From Bacteroidaceae bacterium (GTDB taxonomy: Bacteria > Bacteroidota > Bacteroidia > Bacteroidales > Bacteroidaceae): a stretch of 64,000 bases of DNA. A program made the position numbers and the translations under genes. Where the stretch lies: the NCBI GenBank assembly GCA_017615245.1, contig JAGAAL010000049.1, positions 1 to 64,000 on the forward strand, written 5' to 3'. Below are positions 41,664-49,995 of this stretch, in pieces (position 1 is the first letter of the stretch; each line of letters begins with the position of its first letter). The notes below the pieces were generated by a model, which did no database searches, had not been told where the DNA came from, and worked only from the letters and a program-made list of their open reading frames with translations.

Positions 41664-42974
41664 TTAGAGGTTGAAGAATTGGGTAAATGCCTTGCAGACA
41701 TATTCCTGGTCCTTCACACAAATGGTTTCGCGAACGCTATGCATCGCCCACATCGGGTTGCCCATATCCACTCCTCGCATCGGCATCTGGGAGGTGAGGA
41801 TATTACCCAGCGTGCTGCCGCCAGCGCTGTCGCTATGGTTCACGAAGTACTGCACAGGCACTTCGGCCTTGCGGCATATCTCAGCAAAGACTGCGGCACT
41901 CTCGGCATCGGTCACATACTTCTGGTTGGCATTAATCTTGATGACTGGTCCGCCTCCCATCACAGGATGGTTGGTCGGGTCATGCTTCTCCGTGTAGTTG
42001 GGATGGAGCGCATGCGCCATATCGGCACTGATCATGAACGAACGTTCGATGGCACGATAGAATCCGTCTGCGTTGCCTTGCTGGTCGCTGATGCGCTGCA
42101 TGATGTTCTTCAGTACAGGCGATGCTGCCCCTTGCTTGGTTCCGCTTCCCGTCTCTTCATTGTCGAATACCGCCAGCACCTGCGTCATTTCCGTGGTTGT
42201 GGAGTGGAGTAGGGCGTAGAGGCCTGCATGCACCATTGCGAGGTCGTCGAGACGTCCGCAACTGACAAATTCCTCGTTCAATCCCGTCAATACTGCAGCC
42301 TGAGTGTCATAGAGCGAGAGGTCGAAGTCGAGGATGTCTTCCTGCTTACAATTCAGTTCGTCGGCAATTACCTTCAGCAGCAGTCCGTCAGCTTCCAACT
42401 CCTTATTTATAATACCGAGTACGGGCAACATGTCCTTCTGCTTGCTCAGCGGATTCCCTTCGTTCACACCACGGTTGAAATGGATGGCGAGGTGAGGAAT
42501 GATGAGCAACGGACGTTTCACTCGGATGCGACGCACGACAGGTTGTAGCGGGTTGTCGCTACGAAGCAACACACGTCCTGCTACGCTCAATGGACGGTCG
42601 AACCACGTATAGAGAATCGGACCGCCATACACCTCCGTGTTGAGTTTCACCATACCGCCTTCGCCCTTCATCTCGGCATGAGGTTTGATGCGGAATCCCG
42701 GGGAGTCGCTGTGGGCACAGATGAGTTTGAATCCGGCTTCAGCTACAGGTTTCGTACCGATGCGGAATGCAAAGACAGCTGTGTTGTTCTTTGTGACGTA
42801 ATACTGATCGCCGGTATTCATCACCGGCCATTCGTCTTCAGCTTTCAATGGGGTGAATCCGTTGTTCTTGAGTTGGTTCTCTACGTATTCGGCAGCGAGG
42901 AAGTTCACAGGCGAAGCATCCATCAGCGCCATGAGGTCTTGAGCAATTGTATTCATATCAGCGATTGTATTCAT
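41664..42974 (-). CDS. M18-family aminopeptidase
   Basis: The zinc aminopeptidase of the DNPEP/ApeB group is about 436 residues long. Metal-binding signatures are CAHSDSPGFRIKP, FDNEETGSGTKQGA with the catalytic acidic residue, and a C-terminal NPMWAMHSVRETICVKD with the last His. It trims N-terminal residues of peptides in the cytosol. Possible starts are 42983, 42974 and 42956: an 18-base tandem duplication (ATGAATACAATYGCT..) creates two equivalent ATGs at 42974 and 42956. The promoter at 42999-43006 would leave only about 10-35 nt of leader. A TTG at 43001 lies within that promoter and is rejected. Confidence 0.95.
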   Translation of the reverse strand: MNTIADMNTIAQDLMALMDASPVNFLAAEYVENQLKNNGFTPLKAEDEWPVMNTGDQYYVTKNNTAVFAFRIGTKPVAEAGFKLICAHSDSPGFRIKPHAEMKGEGGMVKLNTEVYGGPILYTWFDRPLSVAGRVLLRSDNPLQPVVRRIRVKRPLLIIPHLAIHFNRGVNEGNPLSKQKDMLPVLGIINKELEADGLLLKVIADELNCKQEDILDFDLSLYDTQAAVLTGLNEEFVSCGRLDDLAMVHAGLYALLHSTTTEMTQVLAVFDNEETGSGTKQGAASPVLKNIMQRISDQQGNADGFYRAIERSFMISADMAHALHPNYTEKHDPTNHPVMGGGPVIKINANQKYVTDAESAAVFAEICRKAEVPVQYFVNHSDSAGGSTLGNILTSQMPMRGVDMGNPMWAMHSVRETICVKDQEYVCKAFTQFFNL

Positions 42975-42998
42975 ATCATTCATATTTATTTTGCACCG

Positions 42999-43006
42999 CA
43001 AAGATA
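42999..43006 (-). promoter_or_regulatory. Promoter -7 element of the M18 aminopeptidase
   Basis: Minus-strand TATCTTTG, about 25 bases before the first plausible ATG. A GTTTAGA-type repeat (43015-43035) lies directly upstream. Confidence 0.65.
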
Positions 43007-43164
43007 CAAAAAAGTTTAGAGTTTAGCGTTTAGAGTTGAAAGTTTTTTCGTTTTTTTTCATTTTTACATTTTATATTTTTTCCATTTTTTACATTTTTGC
43101 ATAAAATTCTACCGCTCAACAATAAAAACAAGCTTTTTTGTACTCACTTAACCGAAATTTTCAC

Positions 43165-43172
43165 TATCTTTG
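43165..43172 (+). promoter_or_regulatory. Promoter -7 element of the HerA-like gene
   Basis: TATCTTTG, 30 bases before the ATG at 43202. A TTTG lies at 43137-43140, slightly farther than the usual 19-21 bases. Confidence 0.6.
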
Positions 43173-43201
43173 CACATCAAATTCTTTAAAACAATCGGAT
43201 T

Positions 43202-44803
43202 ATGTTGACAGAAGACAGACGTTTATATGTGGCTCATGGTCAGAACGGACCTATATGCCTTTGTGGTAAGATGGCGAATCGCCACGGTTTGATTGCTGGT
43301 GCTACGGGTACAGGAAAGACTGTAACCTTGCAGGTTTTTGCCGAGACTTTCTCTCAGGCTGGTGTTCCTTGTTTTATGGCTGATATGAAGGGCGACCTCT
43401 CGGGTATCAGTCAGACAGGACAGATGTCGGGGTTCATTGAGAAGCGCTGTGCTGAGTTCGGAATCGAGAATCCTCAGTTCCACGGTGCCCCGGTATGCTT
43501 CTATGATGTGTTTGGTGAGCAGGGCCATCCCATGCGTACCACCATTTCGAACATGGGACCTGAATTGATGTCGCGTCTCATGGAACTGAACGAGGTGCAG
43601 GCAGGTGTGATGACCATCCTGTTTAAGGTGGCCGACGAGCGTGGACTCCTCTTGCTCGACCTGAAGGACTTGCGTTCGATGCTGACCTATATTGCCGACC
43701 ATGCTTCAGAACTCACTACGACCTATGGAAACGTATCTTCAGCCAGTGTGGGTGCCATTCAGCGTGCTTTGCTCGCTCTGGAGAATCAGGGTGCCGACCA
43801 GTTCTTCGGTGAACCTGCGTTCGACATCATGGACCTCCTGCAATGTAGTGCAGATGGAAAGGGAATGATGAACGTGTTGGCTGCCGATAAACTGATGCAA
43901 AAGCCAAAGCTTTACTCTACATTCCTCCTCTGGCTGCTTTCCGATCTCTACGTTCGTCTGCCTGAGGTGGGCGATCAGGAGTTGCCGCGACTGGTGTTCT
44001 TCTTCGACGAGGCACACACCTTATTTACTGATACTCCGAAGAGCTTGGTAGATAAAATCGAGCAGGTGGTACGACTGATTCGCAGTAAGGGCGTAGGTGT
44101 TTATTTCGTGACGCAGAATCCTACCGATATACCTGATTCTGTCCTTGCACAGTTAGGAAACCGTGTTCAGCATGCCCTGCGTGCCTTCACCCCGAAGGAG
44201 CAGAAGAATGTGAAGGCTGCTGCTGAGACCTTCCGCGCTAATCCCGACTTCAAGACCGAAGATGCCATCATGGAACTTGGAACTGGTGAGGCACTCGTGT
44301 CGTTCCTCGATGAGAAAGGTACTCCGACCATGGTGGAACGTGCCAAGATTCTCTTCCCGCTCAGTCAGATAGGTGCTATTACGGATGCTCAGCGCGACCA
44401 GATTATCAAGACTTCACGCATCTATGGACGTTACGACACGATGATTGACCGTGAGAGTGCTTTCGAAGTATTGCTTGCACAGAGCGAAGCTGACGCACAG
44501 GCCGAAGCAGAAGCACGTGCAGCTGCCGAACAGGAGAAGCTTGATATAAAGGCTGCCAAAGAGCAGGAAAAGGCTGAGAAGGCAAAGAGCAAGAAGAAGA
44601 GCATCTGGGGTAAGGTGATCGGAGCCGTTATCACCAGCGTGACTGCTGCCTTTGGTACCCATATTGCTAATTCAGTTACAGGAAAGAAAAGCCGTTCGAA
44701 AGACTCCATCGGAAAGAAGGTCACCAAGAGAGCTGTAGGTTCGGCTACACGTACTGCTACGCGCGAACTGACACGTAGTATCTTGGGAAATCTGGTGAAG
44801 TAG
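43202..44803 (+). CDS. HerA/FtsK-like ATPase of the DUF853 family
   Basis: The 533-residue cytosolic protein has Walker A GATGTGKT (about residues 30-37), Walker [10 protein letters not shown] (about 262-270) and sensor-type [15 protein letters not shown]. The C-terminal 110 residues are charged and coiled ([20 protein letters not shown]), then glycine-rich and basic. The family (E. coli YjgR) is related to HerA/VirD4 DNA-translocating ATPases; its role is not established. It has its own promoter and stands between the divergent M18 gene and dnaB. Confidence 0.95.
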   Translation: MLTEDRRLYVAHGQNGPICLCGKMANRHGLIAGATGTGKTVTLQVFAETFSQAGVPCFMADMKGDLSGISQTGQMSGFIEKRCAEFGIENPQFHGAPVCFYDVFGEQGHPMRTTISNMGPELMSRLMELNEVQAGVMTILFKVADERGLLLLDLKDLRSMLTYIADHASELTTTYGNVSSASVGAIQRALLALENQGADQFFGEPAFDIMDLLQCSADGKGMMNVLAADKLMQKPKLYSTFLLWLLSDLYVRLPEVGDQELPRLVFFFDEAHTLFTDTPKSLVDKIEQVVRLIRSKGVGVYFVTQNPTDIPDSVLAQLGNRVQHALRAFTPKEQKNVKAAAETFRANPDFKTEDAIMELGTGEALVSFLDEKGTPTMVERAKILFPLSQIGAITDAQRDQIIKTSRIYGRYDTMIDRESAFEVLLAQSEADAQAEAEARAAAEQEKLDIKAAKEQEKAEKAKSKKKSIWGKVIGAVITSVTAAFGTHIANSVTGKKSRSKDSIGKKVTKRAVGSATRTATRELTRSILGNLVK

Positions 44804-44886
44804 TTTTCAACATTTTCAACAGGGGTTTTCAACAGGGTGTTGATAAAAAACTTTCAACATTCAACGTTCAACTCTTAACTTTTTCG

Positions 44887-44894
44887 TACCTTTG
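44887..44894 (+). promoter_or_regulatory. Promoter -7 element of dnaB
   Basis: TACCTTTG lies 24 bases before the ATG. The region upstream (44811-44875) is made of TTTTCAACA / TTCAACTT words, part of the dispersed word set. No DnaA box was found. Confidence 0.65.
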
Positions 44895-44917
44895 CAGGAA
44901 AATTGAAAAAGTAGATT

Positions 44918-46468
44918 ATGCCAACAACAAACAACAAACGCCCGGCTAAGAAAAAGAAGAGTGAAGAAGTGGTAATTGTGACCGACTTAGGTCGTCAGCA
45001 ACCACAAGCGGTAGATTTTGAGGAGGTAGTCATCGGTGCCTGTCTGATTGAGCAAGAAGCGTTCGGACAGATTGTTGATATCCTCAAACCTGGTTCGTTC
45101 TATGAAACCAAACATCGTCTGATATTCGAAGCCATCATGAGTCTGTCGGCCGAAAACAAACCGATCGACATCCTTACTGTGACCGAACAGATGCGTGCGA
45201 ACGGCACTTTGGACGAGGCAGGCGGACCGTATTATATTGCCGAACTCAGCAATAAGGTGGTTTCGTCGGCTCATATCGAGTATCACGCTAAGATTATTGC
45301 CCAGAAGGCTTTGGCTCGCGAACTCATCACCTATGCAAGCCGCATTCAGGAAGATGCGTTCACAGAAGGACAGGATATCGACGAACTGATGCAGACCGCC
45401 GAAGGACGGTTGTTCGAGCTCTCGAAGACCAACATCAAGAAGGATTTCGTGCAGATCGACCCTATTCTGACCGAAGCCTATCAGATGGTGGAGAAGGCTG
45501 CTGCCAATACTGATGGTATATCGGGTATCAGTTCCGGTTTCCATCGTTTGGATGATATCACGAACGGTTGGCAGAATTCCGACCTCATCATCATCGCTGC
45601 ACGTCCGGCGATGGGAAAGACTGCGTTTGTGCTCTCGATGGCGAAAAACATTGCTATCGATCAGCGTCTCCCTGTTGCGATGTTCTCCCTCGAAATGGCG
45701 AATGTGCAGTTGGTGAACCGCTTGATTGTGAATGTGTGTGAGATTACCAGCGAGAAAATACGTAGCGGACGGTTGGCTCCTTATGAGTGGCAGCAGATGG
45801 CGCAAGGCATGAAGACCATGTATGGAGCACCGCTTTATATCGACGACACCCCATCGCTGTCGGTGTTCGAATTGCGCACCAAAGCACGACGGTTGGTACG
45901 CGAACACGGAGTGCGACTTATCATGATCGACTACCTCCAGCTGATGAATGCATCGGGCATGAGCTACAACAGCCGTCAGGAGGAAGTCTCGACCATCTCG
46001 CGTTCGCTGAAAGCACTTGCGAAGGAGTTGAACATCCCAATCATAGCCTTGTCGCAGTTGAACCGTGGTGTGGAGAACCGTATCGCAGGGGCAGCTACTG
46101 AGGAACAGAAAGATACACATCGTCCGCAGTTGGCCGACCTGCGTGAGTCGGGTGCCATCGAGCAGGATGCCGATATGGTCTGCATGATTCACCGTCCGGA
46201 GTATTATGGTATTTCGAAAGATGCTCATGGACGTTCGCTCAAAGGTATTGCGGAAATCATCATCGCTAAGCACCGTAATGGTAAGACCGACGATGTGAAA
46301 CTGCGGTTTATTGGCGAGTATGCACGTTTTGCCAACCTTGAGGACGAAGTGAACCTGCCAGGTGAACCTCAGGCTGGTGGTTTGATACAGTCACGCATGA
46401 ACAATAGGGCAGCGTTGCCTGATGACGATCCCCTCAACAGCATTACTCCGCAGGATGCACCATTTTAA
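44918..46468 (+). CDS. dnaB: Replicative DNA helicase DnaB
   Basis: The 516-residue protein has the DnaB N-terminal helical domain (about 25-130; EEVVIGACLIEQEAFGQIVD), the linker helix and the RecA-like motor. Walker A is AARPAMGKTAF, and IMIDYLQLM and SQLNRGVENR lie in the H3/H4 region. It unwinds DNA as a hexamer at the replication fork. Length is normal for Bacteroidetes. A large open frame on the opposite strand (44987-46273) is a shadow of it. Confidence 0.99.
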   Translation: MPTTNNKRPAKKKKSEEVVIVTDLGRQQPQAVDFEEVVIGACLIEQEAFGQIVDILKPGSFYETKHRLIFEAIMSLSAENKPIDILTVTEQMRANGTLDEAGGPYYIAELSNKVVSSAHIEYHAKIIAQKALARELITYASRIQEDAFTEGQDIDELMQTAEGRLFELSKTNIKKDFVQIDPILTEAYQMVEKAAANTDGISGISSGFHRLDDITNGWQNSDLIIIAARPAMGKTAFVLSMAKNIAIDQRLPVAMFSLEMANVQLVNRLIVNVCEITSEKIRSGRLAPYEWQQMAQGMKTMYGAPLYIDDTPSLSVFELRTKARRLVREHGVRLIMIDYLQLMNASGMSYNSRQEEVSTISRSLKALAKELNIPIIALSQLNRGVENRIAGAATEEQKDTHRPQLADLRESGAIEQDADMVCMIHRPEYYGISKDAHGRSLKGIAEIIIAKHRNGKTDDVKLRFIGEYARFANLEDEVNLPGEPQAGGLIQSRMNNRAALPDDDPLNSITPQDAPF

Positions 46469-46677
46469 AAAGGCTCATCTGCATATTCCTGTGTGTGTTC
46501 CTTGAACAAAAGATTTTTGACAAAGACAATAAAAAAACTTGTTCATGCTGCATGCTCTATGAGCATTGGTTCTAAGGCATCTTTCCAAGTTCTGTCTAAA
46601 CAACTTCGACAGGCTCAGTGCATGCAAGCTTAACAGCCCTTAGTTCGATACCTAAGAACAGCCTACGGCCAAACAGC

Positions 46678-47604
46678 ATGCCCAAGAAAAAAATAAAAAA
46701 GAGGGTGGCATATAATAGTTGCATTTTTAAATTTTTTAATTTTTACATTTCCCTCATCGTCCTTTGTGTTATCACATTCTCCTGTTCTCCTCAGTTGCAG
46801 ATGGACGACGAGAATGCTGTGTACTATTGGCGTACGGAGTGGCGACTCGATTCGTTGGAGTGCGATTGGGTGGCACAATATGACATTCGGAAAGTTTATT
46901 GCCGTTATTTCGATGTGGTGATTGACGGGGCTGACACCAACGAACCTCATCCCAACGCTACCATCACGTTTGCTGATACTGTCCCCACGAGTTTGGAGAT
47001 AATACCTACCGTCTATATCACAGAGGCATGTATGCACCAGCCGCATGAAGGGATGGCGGAGAGGCTGGTGAAACGTATTGTGCAGATGAACGAAACCAAC
47101 GATATCTTTGGGGTGAAGGAAATCCAGATTGATTGCGACTACACTCTGCGTAGCCGTCAGACATACTACGACTTCCTCGAAGAAGTACGTCAGGAGGCTG
47201 CACGTCACAAGCTGCGTCTGTCAACCACCATCCGATTGCACCAGCTCTCCATGCCTGCACCTCCTGCCGACTACGGTGTGCTGATGATTTATAACACAGG
47301 TGACCCGCAGCAGTTTATGGAACGAAATCCCATCCTCGACCTGCGCGACGTACAACCTTACCTGCGCTATCTTGACGACTATCCGCTTCCGCTTGCTGCA
47401 GCCTATCCTGTCTATCAATGGGTGCGTACCATCAGCGGCGTGCATATCAGTCATGAAGTCGAGGCCGACGAGATCCTGCAAGTCAAGAGTGCCGTGGAAC
47501 ATGAACGTAATGACTTGCGCCACACCATCTTGCTATACCATTTAGATGCTGATAATATACAACGATATGAAAACAAAACTTTTGATGCGATTTATCGTCA
47601 TTAG
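46678..47604 (+). CDS. Lipoprotein of unknown function, possible TIM-barrel fold
   Basis: From ATG 46678 the protein is 308 residues; a GTG 60 bases earlier is less likely. The hydrophobic signal (about 15-33) ends in FSC (lipobox, about Cys35). Unusually, the N-terminal half of the signal is encoded by a TTTTTAAATTTTTTAATTT word (46724-46757) of the dispersed AT-rich family. The mature part has alternating strands and helices (EIIPTVYITEACMH, EIQIDCDYTLRSRQTYYDFL, GVLMIYNTGD, PLAAAYPVYQWV) reminiscent of glycosidase-like barrels, possibly DUF3142-related. It overlaps the next gene by 38 bases, implying coupled expression. Confidence 0.75.
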   Translation: MPKKKIKKRVAYNSCIFKFFNFYISLIVLCVITFSCSPQLQMDDENAVYYWRTEWRLDSLECDWVAQYDIRKVYCRYFDVVIDGADTNEPHPNATITFADTVPTSLEIIPTVYITEACMHQPHEGMAERLVKRIVQMNETNDIFGVKEIQIDCDYTLRSRQTYYDFLEEVRQEAARHKLRLSTTIRLHQLSMPAPPADYGVLMIYNTGDPQQFMERNPILDLRDVQPYLRYLDDYPLPLAAAYPVYQWVRTISGVHISHEVEADEILQVKSAVEHERNDLRHTILLYHLDADNIQRYENKTFDAIYRH

Positions 47605-49603
47605 TGTGCTGCTCGTCTGCAGCCAGACGGTCCTTGCATGTGCTTGGATCGAGACCCACAACTATTATCTCTTTCATGTTTACGACAACGAAGGGTTCCG
47701 CAGTCGTGTCGATCGCATTTCATGTGACAACTGGCGCGTGTACCTTGGTTCTACCGAGGATTACTATTACTTCAATGCAAAAGAGGTCAAGGACTTTGCA
47801 CGCAAGAAGGGTGACGAACTCATGGTCAACTATGTAAACAACCTGGAACGCTACCTTAAGTGTGCTGCTGATGTGCGTGACGATGCATGGGACTATCCCA
47901 CCAAGGCCGATGTCACACAGCGCAACCGTGTGCTCAATTCTGTGCTTCAGTATGCCCAGGGAAAGCTTACTTCCCGTCTGCGCAGTCAGCATGGCCTGCT
48001 CGTCATGCGTTGCAACATGCTGTTGGGAAAGCATACCGACAACATCACCTTTTGGGAACAGACCGCATCCAAGTACATTGAGTCGGTCTATAAGGAAATG
48101 ATGAAGAACATCTATGCAGGTGCGCTCTATAAGACCGGTCAGCCCGACCGCTCGGGACAGCTCTTTGCTGAGCAGGGCGACTGGGAAAGCCTCATGACAC
48201 AGTATTATCAGAAACGTTCCTATCAGGCGATTCGACAGGAATACGAGCGTGACCCCAATTCAGCCGTCTTACCGTTCCTCTTGCAGGATTTTGTCAACAA
48301 TGCGCAGGAGGCCTACGATAATGATGGTGCAGGTAAGTTGTTTGTCCGCGACATCACAAAACAAGAGGCCCTGCAGATGATTACCTTCGCCAAACAGGTG
48401 GTGAAGGAAGGGAAGAGTCGTGTGCCAGCCCTGTGGCTGACAGCCCAGGCGTGGCTCGAATACATGTTCGACAACCAACTGAATGCCCAGGGTGACATCA
48501 GCCGTGCCGTGACACTCGATGGGACCGACTGGATGAAGAACGATGCACGTGTCATCCGTTTCTATATTAACGCTGCTTTGAACACAATCAATGCGCACTT
48601 CGATGCCTACGTTGCTACCGAGTTGGAGTGGATGCAGCGCATGGCAGACGAAACCCACGACGTGTTCTATGAGAACGCCCTCGACCGTATCGTTCATCAG
48701 CAGCTTGCCGACCGCTATGCCAAGGAAGGACGCATCGAGACCTCCATGGGTCTGCTTGCAGCTACCCATGCTTACGAGTATGGTGAGGCACTCGACACCC
48801 TTGAAGTAAATTCGCTCATCAGCTACCTCCATTATTTCGATGCATCCAACATCAATCCCCTCGACCGCTATCTCAGCACTCGCATCAGCAATGACAACAT
48901 ACTGATGGACGACCTTATCGGCACTAAGTACCTCCGCCTCTGTCAGTGGGACGAAGCCATCAAGTGGCTGAAGCAGGTACCGATGAGCTACTACAACAAT
49001 GTGGGCTATGCTGTCTATGCAGCCCGTCGTTCGCCCGATGTAGAACCGTGGGTTAGTCGACAGTGGTTGCCAGCCGGCCTCGAATATGAGTATGCCGAGC
49101 AGCACATGACCGTCAATCCCAAGATAACGTTTGCTACCGATATGAGAGAGCGTGAAGCCCAACTCCCGAAGCTCAAAGGTAAGGACTATCAGCAAGCCTG
49201 CTACGACCTCGCTGTACGTTATGCACAGGCCAGCTTCACAGGCGACTGCTGGTTCCTGATGCGTGATGGGAAGAGCGAGTACGACACCGTCCGTGTCAAC
49301 GAAGTAGACCTCAATGCCAAGGCTGTCGACCTCCTTCGTCGTGCAAGTGCCACCACTGATGTTAGCCTGAAGGAGAGTGCCCTCTTCGCCCTCTGCTTCG
49401 TCTATCTCAACCCCGACCGTTGGTACAGTGAGCAGTGGGACAGCCCTTCCTCGAAGTTCGTCACTACGCCTCTTCCCAACACCCGCCAGTATAACGCCTT
49501 CGCCACCCTCGCCGCCTTTGAACAGAGGAACAGCAAGGGTGTAAGCCCCTACGTCTCACGTTGCGACGAGTACATCCAATTCCGCAAATATTGGAAGGAA
49601 TAA
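47567..49603 (+). CDS. Exported helical-repeat protein of unknown function
   Basis: The protein is 678 residues from ATG 47567 with signal peptide MKTKLLMRFIVISVLLVCSQ (ATG 47546 would add seven). The mature N-terminus begins CAWIETHNYYLFHVYD. Most of the rest is alpha-helical and repeat-like (SLMTQYYQKRSYQAIRQEYE, ITFAKQVVKEGKSRVPALWL, GLLAATHAYEYGEALDTLEV), resembling TPR/SEL1-type solenoids without a clean consensus. I do not recognise the family. It overlaps the preceding lipoprotein gene, so the two probably act together at the cell envelope. Confidence 0.8.
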   Translation: MKTKLLMRFIVISVLLVCSQTVLACAWIETHNYYLFHVYDNEGFRSRVDRISCDNWRVYLGSTEDYYYFNAKEVKDFARKKGDELMVNYVNNLERYLKCAADVRDDAWDYPTKADVTQRNRVLNSVLQYAQGKLTSRLRSQHGLLVMRCNMLLGKHTDNITFWEQTASKYIESVYKEMMKNIYAGALYKTGQPDRSGQLFAEQGDWESLMTQYYQKRSYQAIRQEYERDPNSAVLPFLLQDFVNNAQEAYDNDGAGKLFVRDITKQEALQMITFAKQVVKEGKSRVPALWLTAQAWLEYMFDNQLNAQGDISRAVTLDGTDWMKNDARVIRFYINAALNTINAHFDAYVATELEWMQRMADETHDVFYENALDRIVHQQLADRYAKEGRIETSMGLLAATHAYEYGEALDTLEVNSLISYLHYFDASNINPLDRYLSTRISNDNILMDDLIGTKYLRLCQWDEAIKWLKQVPMSYYNNVGYAVYAARRSPDVEPWVSRQWLPAGLEYEYAEQHMTVNPKITFATDMREREAQLPKLKGKDYQQACYDLAVRYAQASFTGDCWFLMRDGKSEYDTVRVNEVDLNAKAVDLLRRASATTDVSLKESALFALCFVYLNPDRWYSEQWDSPSSKFVTTPLPNTRQYNAFATLAAFEQRNSKGVSPYVSRCDEYIQFRKYWKE

Positions 49604-49683
49604 ATCTTAAGAAATTCAGAGTGTGGGGGAAGTGATTCCCGAAGGGAAAATGTAAAAATTATAAAATGTAATAATGTAAAAAA

Positions 49684-49719
49684 AACAATCAGCGCATGGG
49701 AAACCGTGCGCTGATTGTT
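49684..49719. repeat. Perfect 13-bp inverted repeat
   Basis: AACAATCAGCGCA (49684-49696) and TGCGCTGATTGTT (49707-49719) flank a 10-base loop. On the plus strand no T-run follows. On the minus strand a TTTTTT run follows, as in a terminator, yet no minus-strand gene ends here. A second small inverted repeat, GAGTCG/CGACTC, lies at about 49750-49771. The rest of the 49604-49875 gap is AT-rich with TTTTTACATTTT words. Confidence 0.8.
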
Positions 49720-49875
49720 ATCGGATTACCGCCCCCAAAAACGTCATTTGAGTCGTTTGACAAATCGACTCGAGTGAAAAAATCTGTAATTATTTATTAA
49801 AAAGATGTGGTGTTGCAAAATAAAAAGGCAATAGTTACGTTATATAAGTAAACGGTTCATAATTCCCCATTGCCT

Positions 49876-49995
49876 ATGAGAGATTTTACACAAGATTCTG
49901 ATTTTGATTCCATCCCGTTGGACATGCCGATGTTGCATGCGAGTGAAGAAACCTTGAATTTTATTCGCTTGTTCGCGAGTGACTACGATAGATGA
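49876..49995 (+). CDS. Possible small protein (39 residues) overlapping the mfd start
   Basis: ATG 49876 opens a 39-codon frame beginning MRDFTQDSDFDS and ending LNFIRLFASDYDR, with the stop 17 bases inside mfd. It is acidic with a hydrophobic C-terminal helix. Small Bacteroidales ORFs ending in a similar ETLxFIRxFAxxY pattern exist in my recollection, but I could not check this. No clear Shine-Dalgarno sequence precedes it, as usual for this genome. Confidence 0.45.
   Translation: MRDFTQDSDFDSIPLDMPMLHASEETLNFIRLFASDYDR

Noticed and set aside
44811..44875. Possible replication origin upstream of dnaB
   Set aside because: The repeated TTTTCAACA words are dispersed words found elsewhere; no TTATCCACA DnaA boxes were seen.
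44987..46273. A 428-codon open frame on the minus strand
   Set aside because: It lies wholly inside dnaB on the opposite strand, has no recognisable domain, and is a codon-bias shadow.
48269..49195. A 308-codon minus-strand open frame
   Set aside because: It is antisense to the exported helical-repeat protein gene, which has a signal peptide and coherent composition; the minus frame has no recognisable domain.
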